A stretch of 12,370 nt of DNA from an uncultured Cloacibacillus sp. (GTDB lineage: Bacteria; Synergistota; Synergistia; Synergistales; Synergistaceae), in the NCBI GenBank assembly GCA_900544635.1, contig UQVV01000032.1, positions 1 to 12,370 of the forward strand. Direction: 5' to 3'. Below are positions 6,067-12,370 of this stretch, piece after piece; positions within the stretch are counted from its first letter, which is position 1; the number at the start of each line of letters is the position of its first letter. The translations under genes and the position numbers were made by a program. The notes under the pieces were generated by a model. That model saw only the letters and a program-made list of their open reading frames with translations. It was not told the DNA's origin and ran no database searches.

Positions 6067-7326
6067 ATGAACGAGAGCGAATTTTTCAAAAAAATAAGAG
6101 AGGCCGGCGGGCGCGGCTACCTTGCGGGCGGCGCGGTGCGCGACATGGTCATGGGTCGCGCGGCTCACGACAAGGACTATCTCGTATGCGGCATGCTGCC
6201 GGAGGAATTCACCGCGCTTTTCCCCGAGGCGCGGCGGGCCGGAAAATCCTTCCCCGTCTTTCTGCTTGAAATCGGCGGCGCGGTATGCGAGGTCGCCTTT
6301 GCGCGCGTCGAGCGCAAAACGGGGCGCGGCTACACGGGCTTTGAGGCGAGATGCGGCAGGGATATAACGGTCGAGCAGGACCTCGTCCGCCGCGACACGA
6401 CGATAAACAGCATGGCGATGGACGACGAGGGGCGCATAATCGACCCTTACGGCGGAGCCGCAGACGTCGGACGAAAAATCATCCGCGCGACGTCCGCCGC
6501 GCATTTCGCCGAAGACCCGGTGCGCGCGCTGCGCGCCGCGCGTCAGGCGGCGCAGTTCGGCTTCGATATAGAGCCCGCGACGCTCGCGCTGATGGGGCGC
6601 TGCGCCGAAGAGCTTCGCGCCGAGCCCGCGGAGCGGAAATTCGCCGAGCTTGAAAAGGCGCTCGGTTCGCCCGCGCCGTCGCGTTATTTTCGCGCGCTTC
6701 TCGCCGCGGGGCTGCTCGCGCAGGAATTTCCGCAAATTGCCGCGCTCATAGGCAAAAGCCAGCCGCCGGAGTACCACCCCGAGGGCGACGCTTTCGAGCA
6801 TACGATGCTTGTAACGGACGCGGCGGCGGCGCGCGGCGCTTCGCCCGAGGCTGTCTTCTCGGCCCTGCTTCACGACATCGGCAAGGGAACGACGCCGGAG
6901 GATATGCTGCCGCACCATTACGGCCACGAGGAACGCGGCCTCGCGCTTCTTCCCGAAATCGCAGCCTCGCTCAAAATTCCGAAGCGCTGGCGCAAATGCG
7001 CGGAGTTCGTCATACGCGAGCACATGCGCGCATCGCTCGTCAAATCCCCGGCAAAGATACGCGACCTCGTGCGCGCTTTGGAAAACGGCCATATTTCGCG
7101 GCGCGACTTCGAAATCGTCGTCGCGGCGGACAACGCGGGAAAAATCCCGGACTGGCTCGCCCGTTACGACGAATACCTCGCCGTCATCAAATCCGCGGCG
7201 GCCGCGCCCGTTCCCGAGCGGCTGCGCGGCGCGCAGATAGGCGAGTATATTCGCGGGCGCGAGGCTCATGCTCTGAAAAAATTCATAACGGACGAAAGGC
7301 CGCAGAAGCGCGGCGAAGAGGATTAA
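6067..7326 (+). CDS. cca: CCA-adding tRNA nucleotidyltransferase with HD domain
   Basis: Class II nucleotidyltransferase that builds or repairs the 3' CCA of tRNAs from CTP and ATP. The head domain carries GGAVRD (21-26), the metal-binding pair in HDKDYLV (Asp35, Asp37), ERKTGRGYTGFE (82-93), RRDTTINSMA (108-117), and EDPVRALRAARQAAQFGF (149-166), which contributes to the nucleotide-selecting region. The C-terminal HD phosphohydrolase domain has EYHPEGDAFEHTML (235-248), LLHDIGKGTTPE (267-278) and HHYGHEERG. The 419 residues match the gammaproteobacterial Cca type (412 in E. coli), whose HD domain has phosphodiesterase and phosphatase activity. The ATG is the first possible start after an in-frame stop and has only a weak ribosome binding site. 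The only tRNA in this window already encodes CCA, so repair is a likely role. Confidence 0.92.
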   Translation: MNESEFFKKIREAGGRGYLAGGAVRDMVMGRAAHDKDYLVCGMLPEEFTALFPEARRAGKSFPVFLLEIGGAVCEVAFARVERKTGRGYTGFEARCGRDITVEQDLVRRDTTINSMAMDDEGRIIDPYGGAADVGRKIIRATSAAHFAEDPVRALRAARQAAQFGFDIEPATLALMGRCAEELRAEPAERKFAELEKALGSPAPSRYFRALLAAGLLAQEFPQIAALIGKSQPPEYHPEGDAFEHTMLVTDAAAARGASPEAVFSALLHDIGKGTTPEDMLPHHYGHEERGLALLPEIAASLKIPKRWRKCAEFVIREHMRASLVKSPAKIRDLVRALENGHISRRDFEIVVAADNAGKIPDWLARYDEYLAVIKSAAAAPVPERLRGAQIGEYIRGREAHALKKFITDERPQKRGEED

Positions 7327-7329
7327 ATC

Positions 7330-7890
7330 ATGAAATTGAACGACCCTGATTATATGCTGGTGCGCGTCGCGGACTACGACCCGAAATGGCCCGAGATGTT
7401 CGAGGCCGAGGCGGCGCTTGTGCGCGAAATCATAGGGGACAATCTGATAACGATTTTCCACATCGGCAGCACCGCGGTGCCGGGGCTGAAGGCGAAGCCG
7501 GTTATCGACATGCTGCCAGTGGTGCGCGACGTCGCCGCTCTTGACGGCCTTACGCGCGAGTTCGCCGCCGCGGGCTACGAGGCTATGGGCGAGTTCGGCC
7601 TGCCGGGCCGCCGCTATTTCAGGAAGGGCGGCGCGAACCGCACGCACCAGCTGCACGCCTACCAATACGACGCCGTTCATGCGATAACGCGCCACGTCGC
7701 CTACCGCGACTACATGCGCGCCCACGCCGAAGCGCGCGCGGCCTACGGCGAGCTCAAGGCGTCGCTCGCCTCCCGCTTCCCGGACGACATCGGCGCATAC
7801 TGCGACGGCAAGGACGAGTTCGTCAAGGAGTACGAGCGGCGCGCGCTGATATGGCACTGGCGGAAGCTCGCGGCGGCGCGGACCGCTTGA
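7330..7890 (+). CDS. GrpB family protein (UPF0157)
   Basis: A 186-residue cytosolic protein of the GrpB family, which has a nucleotidyltransferase-like fold but no established function; the domain also occurs fused to dephospho-CoA kinase in some actinobacteria. It opens with VRVADYDPKWPEMFEAEA (11-28). The signature HIGSTAVPGLKAKPVIDM lies at 44-61 and contains the Gly-Ser and Asp that would form the nucleotidyltransferase active site. HQLHAYQYDAVHAITRHVAYRDYMRAH follows in the C-terminal half (about 111-137). The start is three bases after the cca stop, so the two are probably coupled. The TGA stop lies inside the -35 box of the next gene's promoter. Substrate unknown. Confidence 0.9.
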   Translation: MKLNDPDYMLVRVADYDPKWPEMFEAEAALVREIIGDNLITIFHIGSTAVPGLKAKPVIDMLPVVRDVAALDGLTREFAAAGYEAMGEFGLPGRRYFRKGGANRTHQLHAYQYDAVHAITRHVAYRDYMRAHAEARAAYGELKASLASRFPDDIGAYCDGKDEFVKEYERRALIWHWRKLAAARTA

Positions 7891-7917
7891 CTTAGAGCGG
7901 ACTCTAAGAGATAAAAT
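7887..7917 (+). promoter_or_regulatory. MerR-type promoter with dyad operator
   Basis: The -35 box TTGACT (7887-7892) and -10 box TAAAAT (7912-7917) are separated by 19 bp, the over-long spacing typical of promoters that MerR-family activators untwist. In the spacer and overlapping the -35 box is a perfect dyad, CTTAGAG (7891-7897) - CGGA - CTCTAAG (7902-7908). It closely resembles the CTTAAAG-N4-CTTTAAG site that I recall for Bacillus AdhR, a MerR-family aldehyde sensor. No merR gene is in the window. Confidence 0.75.
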
Positions 7918-7949
7918 CTTCATAAATTTGTGTGTGGCGGTGAAATTTT

Positions 7950-9098
7950 ATGAAATACAGAGAACTCGGAAGGACGGGGCTGAAGGTCAGCGAGATAGGC
8001 ATCGGCTGCGAAGGCTTCGTCGACCATGAAGGCAAGTACACGCAGGCGCTCTTCGACTGCGCCGCGGCGGCGGGCGTCAACTGCTTCGACCTCTATTCGC
8101 CGTCGTCCGAAGTACGCAGCCTCGTAGGCGAGGCTCTGCGCGGACGGCGCGAGAAATTCGTGATTCAGGCGCACCTCTGCACGGCGTGGAAAAACGGTCA
8201 GTATGAGCGCACGCGGAACATAGACGAAGTACGCGCGTCATTCGAAGACCTTCTAGCGCGCCTCGGCACGGACCGCATCGAGGTCGGCATGATCCACTAC
8301 GTCGATTCGATGGATGACTGGAAGACGGTCGCGGACGGACCTGTCATGGAATATGCGCTCAAGCTCAAAGAGCAGGGGAAGATACTCTCGATAGGCATGA
8401 GCAGCCACAACCCCGAGACGGCGATGGCTGCGGCGAAGAGCGGCCTCGTCGACGTGATAATGTTCAGCGTCAACCCATGCTACGACCTCCAGCCAGCGGG
8501 CGAGGACTGCGAACAGCTCTGGAACGGCGATAATTACGAGAAGCCGCTCGTCAACATGGACCCGGAGCGCGAGGCGCTCTACGAATACTGTCAAAGCGCG
8601 GGCGTCGCGATTACCGTAATGAAGGCATTCGGCGGCGGAGACCTGCTCGACGGGACGCTTTCGCCGGCCGGCAAGGCGCTGACGGTGAACCAGTGCCTGC
8701 ACTACGCGCTGACGCGCCCCGCCGTCGCGACGGTATTCGCAGGAGCGCACACCGTCGAGGAGCTCGAGCGCTCACTCGCCTACGAGGATGCGAGCGACGC
8801 GGAACGCGACTACGCTGAGGCTTTCGCTTCGTTCCCGAAGATAAGCTGGCGCGGGCGCTGCATGTACTGCGGACACTGCGCCCCCTGCCCGAAGGGCATC
8901 GAGGTCGCCTCCGTGACGAAGTTTCTGAACCTCGCGAAGGCGCAGGGCTTCGTGCCAGAGACGGTACGCGAGCACTACGCGCTCCTCGCGCACAAGGCGG
9001 GCGAATGCGTCGAGTGCCGCGCATGCGAAAAGCGCTGCCCCTTCGGCGTCGAAGTCGTCGCGAACATGCGCGAGGCGAAGAAAATATTCGGAAATTAG
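7950..9098 (+). CDS. Aldo/keto reductase with two C-terminal [4Fe-4S] motifs
   Basis: A 382-residue protein with an N-terminal aldo/keto reductase barrel (about 1-290) and a ferredoxin-like tail. The barrel begins MKYRELGRTGLKVSEIGIGC and contains LVGEALRGRREKFVI (58-72), the catalytic-type His116 in MIHYVDS, SIGMSSH (147-153), SVNPCYD and VMKAFGGGDLL. The tail has CxxCxxCxxCP (Cys304, 307, 310, 313) and CxxCxxCxxxCP (Cys353, 356, 359, 363), each fitting a [4Fe-4S] cluster. The usual DTAxxYG motif is replaced by FDLYSPSSE (46-54), and the usual catalytic Lys position reads VIQAHL (71-76). ATG at 7950 follows GGCGGTGA (7937-7944). Electron donor and substrate are unknown; a role in aldehyde stress would fit the MerR-type promoter. 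Confidence 0.9.
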   Translation: MKYRELGRTGLKVSEIGIGCEGFVDHEGKYTQALFDCAAAAGVNCFDLYSPSSEVRSLVGEALRGRREKFVIQAHLCTAWKNGQYERTRNIDEVRASFEDLLARLGTDRIEVGMIHYVDSMDDWKTVADGPVMEYALKLKEQGKILSIGMSSHNPETAMAAAKSGLVDVIMFSVNPCYDLQPAGEDCEQLWNGDNYEKPLVNMDPEREALYEYCQSAGVAITVMKAFGGGDLLDGTLSPAGKALTVNQCLHYALTRPAVATVFAGAHTVEELERSLAYEDASDAERDYAEAFASFPKISWRGRCMYCGHCAPCPKGIEVASVTKFLNLAKAQGFVPETVREHYALLAHKAGECVECRACEKRCPFGVEVVANMREAKKIFGN

Positions 9099-9164
9099 TT
9101 GGGCGCACGCCTGCGCCGCAGCTTTACGGCGCGGGCGCTGAGTTGTGACTGCTGCGTAAAAGCG

Positions 9165-9192
9165 AAGAGGCCGCGTAATCGCGGCCTCTTTT
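9165..9192 (+). terminator. Intrinsic terminator after the iron-sulfur aldo/keto reductase
   Basis: An 11-bp perfect stem, 9165-9175 with 9180-9190, with a TAAT loop and ending in TTTT (9189-9192). It lies between two convergent genes. The minus-strand tail is CTTCGCTTTT, so it could also serve adenine deaminase, but less convincingly. The rest of 9099-9234 shows no gene. Confidence 0.85.
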
Positions 9193-9234
9193 CGTATGCT
9201 TTTATCCGGCGGCGGCGTGTTTTGCCGCGCGGCT

Positions 9235-10980
9235 CTATTTCCCGTCCGGCAGCTCGGCGAGCGTCAGCGGCTGCGCGCCGCCCGCGGTGATGTCGCAGTA
9301 GCCCTGGTCGGTGAGCTTGAGCTTCGGGATTACCGAGAGCGACATAAAGCTGAGCTGCATCAGCAGCTCCGTGCCGGGGCAGCGGATGCTCTCGGCCGCG
9401 GCGCGGATGTCCGCGAGCTTTTCGAGCAGCTCGTCTGCGGAAAGCAGGCTCATGAGGCCGCCGACGGGAAGTTCGAGGCTCGCGAGAACCTTTTCGCCCT
9501 CGGCTACGACTATGCCGCCGTGCATACGCGCGAGCTCGCGCAGCGCGGTAGACATAGAGACGTCGTCCATGCCGGCGCAGGTGTAGTTGTGTGCGTCGTG
9601 CGCGACCGACGAGGCGACGGCTCCGCGTTCGAGCGGGAAGTTGTGCAGGAAGCCGAGCGCGAGGCGGCCCGTTCCGCGGTTCTTCTCGACGACGGCCATC
9701 TTCGCAAGGCGGCGCGACGGGTCGGCGCAGGCGCAGCCGTCTATGACAGCCGGTTCAAGCGTCAGCGTCTCCGTCGTGAACTGGCGCGGCACTACGCCGA
9801 TGACGTTGATATATTTGTCGTCAGGGCCGAGCTTGATTTTGAGCTCGTCGGGCGTGGGCGTCCTGACCGTCTGCTTCAGCCCCGGCAGCTCTGATACGGC
9901 GGCGGGGGCGAGGCTTTCGAGGATTTTTCCGCGCTCGGCGACGAGCCGCCCGCGCTTCCAGACGCGGAGCACGCGGCAGCTTTCTAGGCTGTCGACGAGG
10001 ACGAGGTCTGCAATTTTGCCCGGAGCTATCGCGCCGCGGTCGTAGAGGCGGAAGTACTCCGCTGGCGTAAGAGTAGCCGTGCGCAGCGCCGCGAGCGGAG
10101 GGACGCCGCACTCTATCAGCTCGCGCACGCAGCCGTCCATGTGCCCGCGCTCTCGGATGAAGGCCGGAGTTATGTCGTCGCTGACCGCGAGGCAGCGCGC
10201 GCAGAGATTCGGCGATTCCACGAGCAGCGGCGCGAGGTCCTTCAGGTTCCGCGCCGCCGCGCCCTGACGTATCATCAGGTACATGCCGCGGCGCAGCTTC
10301 TCGCGCGCCTCGTCGATTGTGCTGCATTCGTGGTCGGAGGTGACGCCGCCGAGCAGATAGCCCGCGAGCTGCGCGCCGCCGACGCCGGGCGCGTGGCCCG
10401 TGATTACCGTTCCTTCCGCGGCTTCGAGCTTTTTCCATACTTCTTCGTCGCCGAGGTAGACGCCGGGGAAGTTCATCATCTCGCCTAGGTGCGTACAGGT
10501 TCCGTCCGCGAGCAACTCGGCTATGCCGTCCGCTTTGATTTCCTCGAACGGCGTCTCGAAGCACGAGGCCGGCACGCACGAGGGCGCGCCGTAAAATATG
10601 TCGAGCGGCAGCCCTTCGCTCTCGCGCTTAATGAAGCGCACGCCCTCCATGCCGCAGGTGTTCGCTATCTCGTGCGGGTCGGCCATCACGGTCGCCGTGC
10701 CGTGCGGCGCGGCCGCCGCGGCGAAGGAGCGCGGCGTCATCATCGTGCTCTCGACGTGCATATGCCCCTCGATGAAGCCGGGGACGAGCAGCCCGCCCGC
10801 GCAGTCTATCTCATCGGCGGCCTCGTAGCCTTCGCCGATTCCGGCTATTACGCCGTCCTTGACCGCTATGTCGGCGCGCTCTATCTCCATCGTGCAGAGG
10901 TTCGCGAAGCTCGCGTTCCTGAACACGGCGTCGCACGGTTTTTCCTGCATCGCGTAGGGAAGAAGATTTTTGAAGCTCAT
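9235..10980 (-). CDS. ade: Adenine deaminase
   Basis: Amidohydrolase-fold enzyme that deaminates adenine to hypoxanthine and ammonia in purine salvage. The 581 residues match the family (about 577-588 in Bacillus and E. coli). Motifs are PGFIEGHMHVEST (67-79) with the metal-binding HxH (His73, His75), MADPHEIANT (99-108), TGHAPG (194-199), TSDHECST (214-221), and the family-specific SSVAHDAHNYTCAG in the C-terminal domain. I chose ATG at 10980-10978 because GGAGGT (complement of 10987-10992) sits six bases upstream. A GGGGC-TTC-GCCCC hairpin (complement of 10993-11005) directly abuts that site. The gene is divergent from pyrK. No purine riboswitch fold is visible in the short leader. Confidence 0.95.
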   Translation of the reverse strand: MSFKNLLPYAMQEKPCDAVFRNASFANLCTMEIERADIAVKDGVIAGIGEGYEAADEIDCAGGLLVPGFIEGHMHVESTMMTPRSFAAAAAPHGTATVMADPHEIANTCGMEGVRFIKRESEGLPLDIFYGAPSCVPASCFETPFEEIKADGIAELLADGTCTHLGEMMNFPGVYLGDEEVWKKLEAAEGTVITGHAPGVGGAQLAGYLLGGVTSDHECSTIDEAREKLRRGMYLMIRQGAAARNLKDLAPLLVESPNLCARCLAVSDDITPAFIRERGHMDGCVRELIECGVPPLAALRTATLTPAEYFRLYDRGAIAPGKIADLVLVDSLESCRVLRVWKRGRLVAERGKILESLAPAAVSELPGLKQTVRTPTPDELKIKLGPDDKYINVIGVVPRQFTTETLTLEPAVIDGCACADPSRRLAKMAVVEKNRGTGRLALGFLHNFPLERGAVASSVAHDAHNYTCAGMDDVSMSTALRELARMHGGIVVAEGEKVLASLELPVGGLMSLLSADELLEKLADIRAAAESIRCPGTELLMQLSFMSLSVIPKLKLTDQGYCDITAGGAQPLTLAELPDGK

Positions 10981-11017
10981 TGCGTTACCTCCGGGGCGAA
11001 GCCCCCTCGTAAAATGG

Positions 11018-11049
11018 TAAAATATATGTCGAAACTTGAATATATTTTA
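11018..11049. promoter_or_regulatory. 10-bp inverted repeat between ade and pyrK
   Basis: TAAAATATAT (11018-11027) and ATATATTTTA (11040-11049) are perfect inverted copies with a 12-base spacer. They lie about midway between the divergent starts at 10980 and 11080. The region is AT-rich and probably holds both promoters, but I could not place unambiguous -35/-10 pairs on either strand. Candidate shared operator. Confidence 0.45.
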
Positions 11050-11079
11050 TCAGTTAATCTGTGAAAGCGGGGAGTGCTG

Positions 11080-11850
11080 GTGGAAGGCTGCGGTTCTCAT
11101 AACGTTAACGATTACCGCGCGCGCGTGACGCAGAACGCGAAGCTCACGGAGCGCATATTCTGGATGACTTTCGAAGCGTCCGAACTTGCGCGGAGCGTGA
11201 AGGCGGGGCAGTGCCTCATGGTCTTCACGCCCGACGGCGCGAAGATGCTCGGGCGTCCGTTCGAGGCGGCGGACGCCTCGCCGGAGCGCGGCGAAATATC
11301 CGTCTGCTATATGCTTGCGGGCGAGGGTACGGAGATGCTCTCGCGCGTGAAGGTTGGGGAGGTTCTTAAAATCCGCGGCTTCGTCGGCGTGCCGTACCCG
11401 GAGGGGCGCGGCGCTGTGGCGGCGGGCGGCGGAGTCGGCGCGGCGGGCTTCATACTCGCGCGCAAAACGGGCGCGGCGTCGGAGCTTTACGTAGGGATGC
11501 CGGGGCGCGGCTGCGAGGACTTCGCGGCGAAGATAAAGGAAATCTGCCCCGACGCGAAGATTTTCACCGACGACGGCAGCTTCGGCGACGGCGACTCTAT
11601 GTTCAAGGTGCTGCCGCGCGACCCGGGCGGGCGCGACGTATGGTGCTGCGGCCCGATGGGCTTCCTGAAGGCGATGCGGCGCCATTACGCGGATTTTCCG
11701 CAGAATCTCTATTACAGCCTGGACAAGCGCATGGCCTGCGGCTACGGCGGATGCATGGGCTGCGTGGTGAAAACGGCGCGCGGGCTGAAGCGCGTCTGCG
11801 CCGACCAGTCGCTTTTCAGGGCGGACGAGGTGGATCTCAATGACTACTAA
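11080..11850 (+). CDS. pyrK: Dihydroorotate dehydrogenase B, electron transfer subunit
   Basis: FAD and [2Fe-2S] subunit that passes electrons from dihydroorotate, via PyrD, to NAD+ in pyrimidine synthesis. The 256 residues are the usual length. Visible are the FAD-binding MLGRPFEAAD (56-65), the glycine-rich AAGGGVGAAGF (114-124), TDDGSFG (163-169), WCCGPMGFLKAM (188-199), and the cluster cysteines in CGYGGCMGC plus RVC (Cys220, 225, 228, 240). I chose GTG at 11080 because GGGGAG (11069-11074) lies five bases upstream; an in-frame GTG at 11074 overlaps that site. The end overlaps pyrD by 11 bases, so the subunits are translationally coupled. Confidence 0.93.
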   Translation: MEGCGSHNVNDYRARVTQNAKLTERIFWMTFEASELARSVKAGQCLMVFTPDGAKMLGRPFEAADASPERGEISVCYMLAGEGTEMLSRVKVGEVLKIRGFVGVPYPEGRGAVAAGGGVGAAGFILARKTGAASELYVGMPGRGCEDFAAKIKEICPDAKIFTDDGSFGDGDSMFKVLPRDPGGRDVWCCGPMGFLKAMRRHYADFPQNLYYSLDKRMACGYGGCMGCVVKTARGLKRVCADQSLFRADEVDLNDY

Positions 11851-12370
11851 TTTATCCGTGCGCGTAGGCGATCTGGAGCTTCCCTATCCCGTAATCCCGG
11901 CCTCGGGCGTATGGCCCTACGCCGAAGATTTCTGGAGCGGCGATAAACTGGACGGAATCGGCGCGCTCTGTACGAAGGCGATAAGCATGGAGCCGCGCGG
12001 CGGAAACGGCGGCGTTCGCATATGGGAGACGCCCTCGGGCGTGCTCAACAGCATCGGCCTGCAAAACTGCGGCGCGCGCGAATTTGCCGGTGAGTACGCG
12101 GAGCTTGTGAAACGGTGCCCGGTGCCGGTGATAGCGAACGTCGTCATGGAGCGCCCCGCCGAGACGCGCGAAACGCTTCGTGTCCTATCCGAGGTTGAAG
12201 GCGTGGCCGCGGCGGAGCTCAACATCTCCTGCCCGAACGCCGACGGTGACGGCATGGCGTGGGGCATGTGCGCCGAACACGCGGCCGAGGCCGTACGTGC
12301 GGCGCGGGCTGCGTGGAACGGCCGTCTCTGGGTCAAACTCACGCCGCAAAGCGCGGACATCGCGGCTGTA
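11840..12370 (+). CDS. pyrD: Dihydroorotate dehydrogenase, class 1B catalytic subunit (3' partial)
   Basis: FMN enzyme that oxidises dihydroorotate to orotate. Paired with PyrK it forms the NAD-dependent class 1B complex. From ATG at 11840 the frame stays open to the window end; 177 of about 300 residues are present. Visible are LPYPVIPASGVW (14-25), CTKAISMEPRGGN (44-56), ETPSGVLNSIGLQNCG (63-78), the substrate- and FMN-binding region of the family, and ELNISCPN (126-133) with the class 1 catalytic Cys131, then WVKLTP (164-169). Some usual residues differ: the family's LNAIGLQNPG reads LNSIGLQNCG here. It overlaps the end of pyrK, inside which its start codon lies. Confidence 0.93.
   Translation, partial: MTTNLSVRVGDLELPYPVIPASGVWPYAEDFWSGDKLDGIGALCTKAISMEPRGGNGGVRIWETPSGVLNSIGLQNCGAREFAGEYAELVKRCPVPVIANVVMERPAETRETLRVLSEVEGVAAAELNISCPNADGDGMAWGMCAEHAAEAVRAARAAWNGRLWVKLTPQSADIAAV

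Noticed and set aside
7891..7908. The CTTAGAG/CTCTAAG dyad read as an intrinsic terminator for the GrpB gene
   Set aside because: There is no T run after it, the stem is only 7 bp, and its place within a 19-bp promoter spacer fits an operator better.
5350..7923. A minus-strand open frame of 857 codons opposite frr, cca and the GrpB gene
   Set aside because: It lies antisense to three clearly recognised genes, has biased Arg/Ala/Val-rich composition typical of GC-rich antisense frames, and shows no family motif.
10981..11017. A purine riboswitch in the ade leader
   Set aside because: The leader is short and holds only a GGGGC/GCCCC hairpin beside the ribosome binding site; no three-way junction with conserved purine-aptamer loops is visible.

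Overview
This is a GC-rich bacterial chromosome segment made mostly of conserved housekeeping genes. The GC-rich codons, frequent ATA isoleucine codons, strong AGGAGG-type ribosome binding sites and a tRNA with encoded CCA fit an anaerobic, PanF-carrying, Gram-negative-like bacterium. My best guess is a member of the Synergistota. That is an inference from the look of the proteins, and nothing in the window proves it.

Layout. (1) 1-868: the 3' part of a YeaE-like aldo/keto reductase, followed 19 bases later by a 44-residue two-helix membrane protein of unknown function. (2) 925-1122: a minus-strand tRNA-Ser(CGA) with its own promoter and terminator. (3) 1167-2995: yhdT-panF, a sodium/pantothenate uptake unit. 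(4) 3004-4618: promoter, structured leader, rpsB, tsf and a strong terminator. (5) 4656-6045: pyrH and frr, closed by a terminator. (6) 6067-7890: an HD-domain CCA-adding enzyme and a GrpB-family protein in a tight pair. (7) 7887-9192: an aldo/keto reductase with two C-terminal [4Fe-4S] motifs, driven by a promoter with MerR-type geometry and followed by a terminator. (8) 9235-10980, minus strand: adenine deaminase. (9) 11080-12370, plus strand: pyrK and the 5' part of pyrD, divergent from adenine deaminase.

How the parts work together. rpsB-tsf-pyrH-frr is the widely conserved translation cluster: ribosomal protein S2, EF-Ts, UMP kinase and ribosome recycling factor. The CCA-adding enzyme adds tRNA 3'-end repair. 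Nucleotide metabolism recurs: UMP kinase, adenine salvage, and the electron-transfer and catalytic subunits of the NAD-dependent dihydroorotate dehydrogenase. The pantothenate transporter supplies the coenzyme A precursor. The two aldo/keto reductases belong to different subfamilies and are not linked.

I see no mobile element, CRISPR array, phage gene, toxin-antitoxin or obvious defence system. The points of interest are mostly regulatory: a MerR-type dyad promoter, a candidate rpsB leader RNA, a palindrome between ade and pyrK, and alternative hairpins between frr and cca. The others are the small membrane protein and the unusual catalytic residues of the iron-sulfur aldo/keto reductase.
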